A DNA stretch of 24,393 nucleotides, from the IMG/VR virus record IMGVR_UViG_3300025174_000109, positions 1 to 24,393 of that record. One strand, written 5' to 3'. Position 1 is the stretch's first letter. Every line of letters starts with the position of its first letter. A program made the position numbers and the translations under genes. Shown here one piece after another: positions 6,000 through 12,916 of the stretch. Under the pieces are notes generated by a model, which worked only from the letters and a program-made list of their open reading frames with translations, did not search any database and was not told where the DNA came from. The DNA comes from a virus.

Positions 6000-6203
6000 A
6001 TGGGAGCAAGACTCAGGGAATTCCGCATCTTACTTGGCGACGATGACCTGCTACTTTGTGAGCGAGCAGGCGTCTCGCCGGACGAGCTAATTCCGTTGGT
6101 TGTAGGTAGAGCACTCGATGTCATTCGCACTGAGCAGCCCGCGGACGAAGCGGTCGAGGAGACAGAGGAAGCAGCAGCCGAGGAGCCGGAGGATGGCGAG
6201 TAG
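6000..6203 (+). CDS. Small protein with acidic C-terminal tail (67 aa), unknown
   Basis: ATG 6000 follows GAGAGGAG at 5987-5994. The first 40 residues (REFRILLGDDDLLLCERAGVSPDELIPLVVGRALDVI) look folded, mostly helical. The last 22 are Glu/Ala-rich and disordered. The position, a 16-base gap behind the preceding gene and an 11-base overlap with the next gene, supports translation. I recognise no family. Small acidic-tailed proteins in head modules can be assembly chaperones or minor capsid parts, but nothing here decides that. Confidence 0.55.
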   Translation: MGARLREFRILLGDDDLLLCERAGVSPDELIPLVVGRALDVIRTEQPADEAVEETEEAAAEEPEDGE

Positions 6204-6546
6204 ACTTCGCCGCACGCACGTCAAGGCGCTTGCGCCCACCGCGCTCTCGACGACCATCGCCGCCGTTTGGGATCCTCCGGCTGGAAAGCGTGTCCGGCTC
6301 ATGGGGGTCTCGAACATTCGAGAGACGGCTGGGACGGCGCTGACCGTCGCCGTCACGAATGGGACAGCAGCCGCAGCAGGCACCATCGGCTACTTCGGTG
6401 TCGCGGCTGGTGCAGCAGTCACCGACGATATCGATTTCGGCGATAAGGGTCTCTATGCAGACCTGGATGCCGTACTAGGCTTCAAGACGCTCGCCAACGG
6501 CGGCACGATCTCGTGTACGCTTATCGGGCGCGAGGAGCCATTCTGA
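6193..6546 (+). CDS. Small beta-rich protein, probable virion component (117 aa)
   Basis: ATG 6193 is chosen because AGGAG at 6181-6185 lies 7 bases upstream. The frame from 6118 would lie wholly inside the previous gene. After a basic N-terminus (ASRLRRTHVK) the protein has many short strands (TALSTTIAAVWDPPAGKRVR, LTVAVTNGTAAAAGTIGYFG, GTISCTLIGRE). The strand-turn pattern and Ala/Gly/Thr content suggest a small jelly-roll or barrel domain on the capsid or tail. Its last codons end 30 bases before the first sugar gene, so it closes the capsid module. Family unknown. Confidence 0.55.
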   Translation: MASRLRRTHVKALAPTALSTTIAAVWDPPAGKRVRLMGVSNIRETAGTALTVAVTNGTAAAAGTIGYFGVAAGAAVTDDIDFGDKGLYADLDAVLGFKTLANGGTISCTLIGREEPF

Positions 6547-6564
6547 GCAGCGTCTAGTGCCACA

Positions 6565-6576
6565 AGGAGGATCCCA
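6565..6576 (+). promoter_or_regulatory. Ribosome site AGGAGGATCCCA, first copy
   Basis: This 12-base leader directly before the ATG of the first sugar gene recurs exactly at 9935-9946 before the GT4 gene, and close variants stand before 12734 and 14436. It gives a strong site with ideal spacing. Confidence 0.6.
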
Positions 6577-7458
6577 ATGGCAGAGCATGGAGCGCGACAC
6601 GCAGTTGTGCTGCGAGACTTCTCATACGAAGAGCGTCAGGGCGAAGAGGAGCTTGCTATCGAACGTTTCCTGCGCGCCGCGCCTGCCGACATAGATATCC
6701 ACGTCATCCCTCCATCTTTCATCGACGCAGAGGATATCGCGGATGCCGATTTGGTGATCTCATTCGGCATCAAGCGGTATCCCGATCAAGTCTTTGAGCG
6801 GCTGGTCGAGCATCCGCGACACGTCCATGTTGTTCAGGACTGGTGGGAGCCGCAGCAGCCGCAGAGTCAATGGCGCAATCAAGTAATCGAATCTGCGACG
6901 CGAGTGATCTTCACGAGCCCGTTACACGACGAGCGGTACGTACGACTCTATCAACCTAAGCGGATACGGAGCAGCATCGTCCCCTTCCCGCTCTCGGCGA
7001 ACGATTACGCTCCGGCGAGAGTCGAGCTAGAAGGTCGAAGCGCCGTGCTCTGGTGTCTGCCTTGGCATCCAGATTACGGCAACGATATCATGATCCGCTG
7101 GGCTCGGCAGGAATCGCAAGACGTGGATGCGTATGGGCTTGCCGTTCCCACTGGCGAGATCAGCGCGCGCGTGCGGGGCTGTGGCAAGATAGCACTCGAC
7201 GCCGCTGCGCCTACATTCCGGCAGTACGACAAGTTCATCTATTTCCCGAGAACACCAGTCCCGTTCGGCTTCACATTCCTGCTTGCGTACTTACTCGGAC
7301 TGGAAGTCTCGTACTCCGGCGAGATAGGCTGTCTCAGCTATGTGTCGGCTGTGGACTATGGCTGGCCGTCTTCTAGCATGAGTGTGGATGACGTGATCGA
7401 TGAATCTCTCGGAGCTACTGATAGATTTTGGGAGATCGTCGAAGAGGTGGTGGCGTGA
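6577..7458 (+). CDS. Divergent GT-B-type glycosyltransferase-like protein (293 aa)
   Basis: This protein opens the first carbohydrate island. It shows alternating strand/helix pieces typical of a GT-B enzyme: HAVVLRDFSYEERQ at the start, ADLVISFGIKRYPDQVFERL, then VIFTSPLHDERYVRLY, and SSIVPFPLSANDY at the domain border. In the second half are AVLWCLPWHPDYGNDIMIRWA and FIYFPRTPVPFGFTFLLAYLLGLEVSYSGEIGC. The last stretch sits where GT4 enzymes bind the nucleotide sugar, but the Glu-x7-Glu signature is missing. It may be a distant transferase or a partner subunit of one. The donor and acceptor are unknown. The stop shares a base with the next ATG. Confidence 0.5.
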   Translation: MAEHGARHAVVLRDFSYEERQGEEELAIERFLRAAPADIDIHVIPPSFIDAEDIADADLVISFGIKRYPDQVFERLVEHPRHVHVVQDWWEPQQPQSQWRNQVIESATRVIFTSPLHDERYVRLYQPKRIRSSIVPFPLSANDYAPARVELEGRSAVLWCLPWHPDYGNDIMIRWARQESQDVDAYGLAVPTGEISARVRGCGKIALDAAAPTFRQYDKFIYFPRTPVPFGFTFLLAYLLGLEVSYSGEIGCLSYVSAVDYGWPSSSMSVDDVIDESLGATDRFWEIVEEVVA

Positions 7459-8123
7459 TGGAATTCCTCTACGTCCACAAGAACGGCATCGCACTTCGCA
7501 AAGTAGCAGTCGAGGATCTGGAATTGCTGCTCGATCTGAAAACCGAATCGTGGTTCGGCACTCACCAGATCGCATTCCTCAACTACGCTGACCAGCTCGA
7601 TTGGTTTGAGTCGATACGGAAGAACCCTAATGCTCTCTATCTTACGGCGTACGATACTAGCAAGGACAACGCCAAAGTAGGGCTGTACACTGTTCAGCAC
7701 ATCGATTGGATCAATCGCGTTGCTCAGGATGGGCACCACGTCTTCAAAGAGCATCGGGGTAAGGGCTACAGTTTTCCGGTGAAGGAGGCTGGTGTCGACT
7801 TCGTCTTCGAGATGCTGAATACTAATAGGATTGAGGGTCAGGTCATCATCAACAACCTGGCATCCATGGGTCCTGCTGAGAGGGTAGGGTTCCAACGAGA
7901 GGGTACGCTTAGGCAAGCAGTCTATCGTTCGGGCAGATACCTCGATAGCTGGATCATCGGATTGCTACGAGAAGACTGGGAGCGTCTGCCAAGAGTCTTG
8001 GCATTTGGCGGCATCTGCAATACGTCCTATACGCCCAAAGATGGCACTCGCCGAGATGCTGTTGTTACTCCTTCAGAAGATGCGGCATGGATCGACGCTC
8101 GAAGTGGAGGGCATCTATCGTGA
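7458..8123 (+). CDS. GNAT-family N-acetyltransferase, probably acting on an amino sugar (221 aa)
   Basis: ATG 7458 overlaps the preceding TGA. The protein has the GNAT order: an N-terminal strand-helix pair (IALRKVAVEDLELLLDLK), and the acetyl-CoA loop HRGKGYS at about residues 99-105 with its helix. The late motif reads NRIEGQVIINNLASMGPAERVGFQREGTLR, the Asn and 'VGF' of which are typical of RimJ/RimL and PseH/WecD-type enzymes. A 50-residue C-terminal extension follows. Its stop overlaps the start of a sugar aminotransferase. That pairing is usual in pathways that first aminate and then N-acylate a nucleotide sugar. The substrate is inferred from this context. Ribosomal-protein or other acceptors are not excluded. 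Confidence 0.7.
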   Translation: MEFLYVHKNGIALRKVAVEDLELLLDLKTESWFGTHQIAFLNYADQLDWFESIRKNPNALYLTAYDTSKDNAKVGLYTVQHIDWINRVAQDGHHVFKEHRGKGYSFPVKEAGVDFVFEMLNTNRIEGQVIINNLASMGPAERVGFQREGTLRQAVYRSGRYLDSWIIGLLREDWERLPRVLAFGGICNTSYTPKDGTRRDAVVTPSEDAAWIDARSGGHLS

Positions 8124-9226
8124 TCCCTCTATTCAAAGTCGCAATGGCACCTGAAGCACTCCGGTTAGTAAACGACACGCTCTACTCCGGCTACATCGGC
8201 GAAGGCCCCCGCGTCGCCGAATTAGAGCAAGCCCTCGCCGACGTACTGGGCGCCCCTGTGCTCTGCACGAACTCGTGTACGTCTGCGCTCGACATGGCCT
8301 ATCATCTCATCGGCTTAGGTGAGGGCGACGAAGTGATCTCGACGCCTATGACGTGCCTTGCGACGAACATGCCACTTGCGTTGCGTAGGTGCAAGATCGT
8401 CTGGGCTGACGTTGATCCAAGAACGGGCAACATCGCGCCTGAGAGCGTCGCATCACTAGTCACACCACATACAAAAGCGATTGTTTGTGCAGATTGGGCG
8501 GGTAGACAGTGTGACTACGAGGCTCTCCGAATAGCAGGAAAAGGAATTCCTATCGTCGAAGATGCTGCGCACGCTTTTGGAGCGATGTATGAGAACATCT
8601 ACCATAAAAGCCTTCCAGTAGCTGTCTTTAGTGGCACCTACATATGCTGGTCGTTTCAGGCGATTAAGCACCTGACGACTGGTGATGGGGGTGCGTTGAA
8701 AGTCCCAGATCGCCAGCGAGAGCGTGCGCGGCTGCTGCGTTGGTACGGCTTGGATCGCAACGACTCAACCGCGATGCGATGCTTGCAGCAAGCAAGTGAA
8801 CCTGGGTTCAAGTATCAGATGAACGATATCGCGGCAACGATTGGTTTGGCAAACCTCTCCCTCGCGCTTGAGCATGTCGAGCAGCAGCGAGCGAATGCTC
8901 GTTACTACAACGAGCACCTGCCGGAGGGACTGACTGCTCCATACGACCCCGGCGCGGCATACTGGCTCTACACCATCCTCGTGGACGACCCAGCCGACTT
9001 CGAGCGGAAGATGGCCGAGCAAGGCGTCCAAACGTCGCAAGTCCATACGAGAAATGACAGGCAGAACTGCTTGCCTACGTCCGACCGTCCGCTGCCTGGG
9101 CTAGACGAATTCTCTTCACACATGATCTCGATCCCAGTTGGCTGGTGGCTGTCGAAGCAGGACTTGGGCGACATTGTGTATGCCGTCTCGAAAACTCTAA
9201 GGAGCAAAAGCCGTGCCGCTGTCTGA
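8120..9226 (+). CDS. DegT/DnrJ/EryC1/StrS-family PLP-dependent sugar aminotransferase (368 aa)
   Basis: GTG 8120, behind GGAGG at 8106-8110, overlaps the GNAT stop (GTGA). The family pattern is complete: YSGYIGEGPRVAELE near the start, NSCTSALDMAYHLIGLGEGD, the strand EVISTPMTCLATNMPL, and IVEDAAHAFGA. The PLP lysine is Lys183 in SFQAIKHLTTGDGG, the family's SF-x3-K-x3-TG-[ED]-GG. Length is normal. These enzymes move an amino group from glutamate to a keto-sugar bound to UDP or dTDP in the cytosol. Together with the GNAT they could form an N-acylated amino sugar. No dehydratase to make the keto-sugar is in the window, so that would come from the host or from elsewhere in the genome. Confidence 0.9.
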   Translation: MIPLFKVAMAPEALRLVNDTLYSGYIGEGPRVAELEQALADVLGAPVLCTNSCTSALDMAYHLIGLGEGDEVISTPMTCLATNMPLALRRCKIVWADVDPRTGNIAPESVASLVTPHTKAIVCADWAGRQCDYEALRIAGKGIPIVEDAAHAFGAMYENIYHKSLPVAVFSGTYICWSFQAIKHLTTGDGGALKVPDRQRERARLLRWYGLDRNDSTAMRCLQQASEPGFKYQMNDIAATIGLANLSLALEHVEQQRANARYYNEHLPEGLTAPYDPGAAYWLYTILVDDPADFERKMAEQGVQTSQVHTRNDRQNCLPTSDRPLPGLDEFSSHMISIPVGWWLSKQDLGDIVYAVSKTLRSKSRAAV

Positions 9227-9950
9227 TCTCGTCTCAGTCATTATGAGCACGGTCGATCCGTTGCAGGATCGCACTCAGCGAGCCATCGCGCACCTTGCTC
9301 GCAGCACAGCGTCGTACGAGCTTATCCTACTCAGCCGCAATCACGAGTGGACAACCGGCACAATCGCCAATCAGGGCATCGCGGCGTCGGTAGGGGGCTA
9401 CGTCGCGTTCTGCTGCGATGACTGCTTCGTCGAGCCCGGCGCGCTTGCAGCCATGAAAGCCGCGCTCCAAGACAGAACGGTCGGCGTCGCGGGTGCATTG
9501 CTGCTCTACCCGAATGGGCTCGTCCAGCATGCGGGTGGCTGGCTCACATGGTCGAGCGCAATGGGTGGCGAGGCGATACGGCTCAACCTGGGCCATGTCG
9601 GCCAGCACATGCCTGAACCGTCTAAGCCATTCGAATCCAGAGATGTGCCGTTCGTCACAGGCGCTCTTATGATGACGAGACGCGACGTGTTCGAACAAGT
9701 AGGCTGGTACGATCCAGATTGCAAACTTGACGCTGGCGATCTGGACTTCTGCTTGCGCGTGCGCCAAGCAGGCTACAGCGTCCGCTTCGTTGCAGAAGCC
9801 CGCGCCGTCCATCTAGAAGGTGCAACTCGCGGCAGCCGCCCTTCGGATCGAAAGTGGTTCTTCGGGAAATGGGGGATGACGCTCGCCAGTCCACTAACGG
9901 CGCTGGCCGAGCCGGAAGATGATTTCGTGCTAGTAGGAGGATCCCAGTGA
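9213..9950 (+). CDS. Family 2 glycosyltransferase (245 aa)
   Basis: GTG 9213 follows AAGGAG at 9199-9204 and overlaps the aminotransferase end by 14 bases. The GT-A layout is clear. VSVIMSTVD starts the fold. The metal/nucleotide-binding acidic pair is Asp69-Asp70 in CCDDCFVEPGAL. FVTGALMMTRRDVFEQVGWYDPD precedes the acceptor-side acid in AGDLDFCLRVRQAGYSVRFV, and an AVHLEGATRGS segment carries the usual His. It would transfer a sugar from a nucleotide donor, inverting the linkage. At 245 residues it is one compact catalytic domain with no membrane segment, so a cytosolic acceptor such as a phage protein is possible. The C-terminal 25 residues are a short tail. Confidence 0.85.
   Translation: MPLSDLVSVIMSTVDPLQDRTQRAIAHLARSTASYELILLSRNHEWTTGTIANQGIAASVGGYVAFCCDDCFVEPGALAAMKAALQDRTVGVAGALLLYPNGLVQHAGGWLTWSSAMGGEAIRLNLGHVGQHMPEPSKPFESRDVPFVTGALMMTRRDVFEQVGWYDPDCKLDAGDLDFCLRVRQAGYSVRFVAEARAVHLEGATRGSRPSDRKWFFGKWGMTLASPLTALAEPEDDFVLVGGSQ
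9935..9946 (+). promoter_or_regulatory. Ribosome site AGGAGGATCCCA, second copy
   Basis: It is identical to the 12 bases at 6565-6576 and stands directly before the GTG start of the GT4 gene, inside the end of the GT2 gene. Confidence 0.6.
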
Positions 9951-11254
9951 AGAAGAGGAACGGGCTGCGTATTCTCTGGAAGGCGAACGCACCCCATGTC
10001 GGTTCAGGCTATGGTGTCCAGTCCAATAGCTTACTGCCGCGTCTCATGCAGCATCCGAATGTCGAAGAGATCGGTATCTTCGGCTACTATGGCATCATGG
10101 GTGGGCTTTGTGAGCTTCCAGTTGGCATGGGGATACCAAATGTTAATCCGGTCAACCTCGCGCACTACCCCGTGGCCGACGACGTGTGGGGTAATGATGT
10201 CGTGTGGGAGCACGCCTACCACTTGGGCGCGCACGTCGTCATCACGCTCATGGACATCTGGGTGCTGAACGAAGACTACGGACATGGCGGGTTCCTCTGG
10301 CTGCCCTACGCGCCGGTGGATCACGAAACGATTCCTCCGCAAGTCCTCGATCGGCTACGACGAGCGTACCATCCTCTCGCCTACAGCAAGCACGCTGCTG
10401 GGCTGTTCGCCGAAGCCGGTCTGGATTCCCACTACATCCCGCACGGCGTTGAGACGAAGCTCTTCAAGCCGTACGACAAGGGCGGGAAGCTCCAGGCGAA
10501 GCGGTGGCTTGGCTTCGAGGATGAGCACTTCTTGATCGGCACCGTTGGCAGGAATGTCGGTTGGCCGTCTCGCAAGGGGTTCCCAGAACTGCTCGAAGCG
10601 TTTGCGATCTTCCACGAGACGCATCCAGAAGCCAGGCTGTTCGCGCACACAAGTATCGTGGACACGCGGCACAAGGGGCTGAATCTGCTTGCGCTGACGA
10701 AACTCTATGGTGTGAGCGACTTCGTGCGATTCTCGTTGCCGCACTTCAATCTGCTGGGCGCATCGACACAAGAGATGTGCAAGATGTACAACGCTTTTGA
10801 CGTGTTCTGTCTGCCATCAATGGGCGAAGGCTTCGGCATCCCGATCATCGAGGCGCAAGCCTGCGGCGTGCCTGTGATCGTCTCCGACTGGACGGCGTGC
10901 GCCGAACTCTGCGGCTCCGGCTGGAAGGTCAAGATCGGTAAGAAAATCCCAACGCCATTACAGGCGTTTCAGGCTTACGTTGATGTGGACGATCTCGTCT
11001 GGCGTATGGAAGAAGCCTACTTGGTCTGGAAAGACCCGATGGCGTATGCTGAGATGCGGACGAAGGCCAGAGCGTTCTCGATGCAGTACGACTGGGAGCA
11101 CCTGGTGAAGGATTACTGGTATCCATTCATGGACTGGCTCTGGGATCGCGTCGAGATCAAGACGATCAAGAAAGCGCCTCGACTCTATGCTGTCGATGGT
11201 TCGTCCGTCTTCGATATGGGCGCCGTGAGGGAGGGCAGCTCCGTTGTCGTATAA
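9947..11254 (+). CDS. Family 4-type retaining glycosyltransferase (435 aa)
   Basis: GTG 9947 overlaps the GT2 stop (GTGA). The GT-B fold shows ILWKANAPHVGSGYGVQS with a Gly-rich loop near the N-terminus. The linker into the second domain is IPHGVETKLFKP, and the donor-binding part has IGTVGRNVGWPSRKGFPELLEAF, with Arg/Lys for the phosphates at about residues 201-207. FCLPSMGEGFGIPIIEAQACGVPVIVSDW carries the Glu-x7-Glu pair at Glu294 and Glu302. This is a full-length, apparently active enzyme. The last 30 residues lie beyond the domain and overlap the next gene by 11 bases. It is the last gene of the first island. The transferred sugar and the target are unknown. Confidence 0.9.
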   Translation: MKKRNGLRILWKANAPHVGSGYGVQSNSLLPRLMQHPNVEEIGIFGYYGIMGGLCELPVGMGIPNVNPVNLAHYPVADDVWGNDVVWEHAYHLGAHVVITLMDIWVLNEDYGHGGFLWLPYAPVDHETIPPQVLDRLRRAYHPLAYSKHAAGLFAEAGLDSHYIPHGVETKLFKPYDKGGKLQAKRWLGFEDEHFLIGTVGRNVGWPSRKGFPELLEAFAIFHETHPEARLFAHTSIVDTRHKGLNLLALTKLYGVSDFVRFSLPHFNLLGASTQEMCKMYNAFDVFCLPSMGEGFGIPIIEAQACGVPVIVSDWTACAELCGSGWKVKIGKKIPTPLQAFQAYVDVDDLVWRMEEAYLVWKDPMAYAEMRTKARAFSMQYDWEHLVKDYWYPFMDWLWDRVEIKTIKKAPRLYAVDGSSVFDMGAVREGSSVVV

Positions 11255-11816
11255 CGCATACGAGAGGATCGCAGGAACTTCCGTCATCAAGTCCGTCGAG
11301 GCGCACTGCCGCCATCTGACGACGGCTGGGTCATTCTCTACAAGCAGCACGCCGTTATTGGAGCGGGTCGAGCAGTGGATTGACGAAGCCTACTACTACC
11401 TCCAGGCGCAGCTTGCCAAAGAGGGCTATAGCGTCACCATACCAGCGTCGGCTACCGCTGCCGTAGCGTTCCTGGAACAACTCAATGTCTATGGCGCGGT
11501 GATGCAGGTCGAGCTTGCACACCCCATCACGGGGCGTAGGGGTGAAGAGAATGACCGCTATAAGGCGTATCGTGATTGGTACGAAGCGGGCGTGTCGATC
11601 ATTGCGACAGACGCGCTCGCGGTTCTTGGCGCGACTCGCTCGACACAACTCTCGGCATACACCGAAGTAGGCGGCATTAGCCGCGACAGGAAGAAGGCCG
11701 CGTACGACGACGCCGACGCCGTACAGTCCAGATTCAAACGGGGCCTTGGCAGGCATCCAATGGTGCCGGAGCCAACAATCGGAGCGGGTGCTAGCACATC
11801 GGGGACTGCGATATGA
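11244..11816 (+). CDS. Probable head-tail adaptor (gp6-like connector), 190 aa
   Basis: The frame starts at TTG 11244, with GGAGGG at 11229-11234, inside the GT4 end. A helical bundle is suggested by the first 110 residues: IKSVEAHCRHLT, LLERVEQWIDEAYYYLQAQLAKEG, and ATAAVAFLEQLNVYGAVMQVE. That is the layout of small HK97 gp6/SPP1 gp15-type connector proteins, which attach below the portal. The following RYKAYRDWYEAGVSIIATDAL is another helix, and the C-terminus is Gly/Ser-rich. The place, upstream of a probable tail terminator and tube gene, agrees. The assignment rests on size, helical pattern and order, so it is tentative. Confidence 0.45.
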   Translation: MSYNAYERIAGTSVIKSVEAHCRHLTTAGSFSTSSTPLLERVEQWIDEAYYYLQAQLAKEGYSVTIPASATAAVAFLEQLNVYGAVMQVELAHPITGRRGEENDRYKAYRDWYEAGVSIIATDALAVLGATRSTQLSAYTEVGGISRDRKKAAYDDADAVQSRFKRGLGRHPMVPEPTIGAGASTSGTAI

Positions 11817-12241
11817 GTTACGAGGCAGTCGAGAGCGGTCTGGCCGAGCAGCTCCGCGCACTCGCAGCATTTGCTGACGATCAGGTGTCGCAGGGCAACT
11901 GGCTCATCTTGGGCTATGGACATCCGTATGCGGCGATCATCGAATACCAGTCGTTTGAGGCGACGCGAGTGACGGCAGATCAAGAGACAATGTTCCGCTG
12001 GACAGCGCGTGTGCATCTCTACGCCAGGTATACGGACGACGATGGCGCGAACAACGCACTCCGCGACCGGCGCGATGAAATCATCACTCGTATTCTGCAG
12101 AACCCAACACTTGGCAGCACAACGTTGGATAGTATGCCGGTACGTGGCTCCGTCGCGTCGCCGGACGAGGTTGAGATCGGCGGCGTGGTGTTCGTCCACG
12201 AGTACATAGATGTGGAGATCGAGGAGCTTGTGAGTGCATGA
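11813..12241 (+). CDS. Probable tail terminator / neck protein (142 aa)
   Basis: ATG 11813 overlaps the preceding stop (ATGA), and its own stop overlaps the methyltransferase start. The sequence reads as an alpha/beta protein: an N-terminal helix (GLAEQLRALAAFAD), then strands, FRWTARVHLYARYTDDDGANNALRDRRDEIITRIL, and a late pair of strands (VEIGGVVFVHEYIDVEIEEL). The strand with R-x-x-V-H-L-Y followed by a helix that counts the small domain is what tail terminators such as lambda U or HK97 gp9-like proteins show. These cap the tail tube and join it to the head. The call fits the gene order but is not proved. Confidence 0.5.
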   Translation: MSYEAVESGLAEQLRALAAFADDQVSQGNWLILGYGHPYAAIIEYQSFEATRVTADQETMFRWTARVHLYARYTDDDGANNALRDRRDEIITRILQNPTLGSTTLDSMPVRGSVASPDEVEIGGVVFVHEYIDVEIEELVSA

Positions 12242-12720
12242 ACGCCATCGAGATCGGCGGCAACGCTGGCCCGAGGGACGGCTTCTTGCAAGTCGATCTC
12301 CGTGGCCGTCCCGACGTTCGCGCCGACATCCGAGCGCTCCCGTTCAAGCACCTCGACCGCATTCATGCTTCGCATGTCCTTGAGCATGTGCCGGATGCCG
12401 AGGTCGTGACGGCGCTGAAGTCTTGCCGCCGCGCATTGCGCCCCGGCGGCGTGCTCGAAGTCTACACGCCCGATCTACCCTGGCTGCTGCGCCGGTTCTT
12501 GCGCTGTGGCAACCGGGGCGAGCGGTGGTCGCTCTGGCTGCGGTTTCTCTACGGCTCGCAGGAGCATGAAGGTCAGTATCACCGGACAGGGTTCTCTACG
12601 GAGCGGCTTGCCGACTGCCTGGTTGCGGCGGGCTTTCGAGGAATCAAGACGCGCCGCGTCGTTCGCAAAGAGCGCAATCTTGGGAGGCATATCGAAGTCT
12701 ATGGCATCGCCACCGCGTAG
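12238..12720 (+). CDS. Small class I SAM-dependent methyltransferase (160 aa)
   Basis: ATG 12238 overlaps the terminator stop. Motif I is the degenerate IEIGGNAGPRDGFLQVDLR at the very N-terminus. The rest is typical of the Methyltransf_11 type: ADIRALPFKHLDRIHASHVLEHVPD, then LKSCRRALRPGGVLEVYTPDLP. The late GQYHRTGFSTERLADCLVAAGFRGIKTRRV is also normal. The fold therefore begins at once with the SAM site and lacks an N-terminal cap. Proteins of this kind are frequent in bacterial polysaccharide clusters. With a transferase gene just downstream, O- or N-methylation of a sugar is likely, but the substrate is unknown. Confidence 0.75.
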   Translation: MNAIEIGGNAGPRDGFLQVDLRGRPDVRADIRALPFKHLDRIHASHVLEHVPDAEVVTALKSCRRALRPGGVLEVYTPDLPWLLRRFLRCGNRGERWSLWLRFLYGSQEHEGQYHRTGFSTERLADCLVAAGFRGIKTRRVVRKERNLGRHIEVYGIATA

Positions 12721-12733
12721 TAGGAGGACACCA

Positions 12734-12916
12734 ATGCCACACTGGTTCAAAGACCCGCTCGGACACGAGTTCGAGATCGCTGCGGAGCAATCTGTAGGCG
12801 ACGCCGTGATCGTCTGCCCGATATGCGGATGGCGGGGGACGACGCTCGACGGCGGGGCGGAAGTGCTGTCCTCTACTGAGCTGGAATCTGAGCTGGAAGT
12901 TGAGGACAAAGAGTGA
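12734..12916 (+). CDS. CxxC mini-protein inside the second sugar island (60 aa)
   Basis: ATG 12734 is preceded by TAGGAGG and its stop overlaps the GTG of the following transferase. The protein begins PHWFKDPLGHEFEI, has a CPICGWRG knuckle at Cys28 and Cys31, and ends in an acidic Ser/Glu-rich tail. With only one CxxC pair plus His3 or His11, it could bind metal alone or as a dimer. It is translationally coupled to the CgeB-like gene, which suggests a working link, but no family is recognised. Confidence 0.6.
   Translation: MPHWFKDPLGHEFEIAAEQSVGDAVIVCPICGWRGTTLDGGAEVLSSTELESELEVEDKE

Noticed and set aside
7356-7916. Minus-strand frame of 186 codons over the GNAT gene
   Set aside because: The plus strand there encodes a clear GNAT domain. 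The reverse frame looks like a shadow and has no supporting context.
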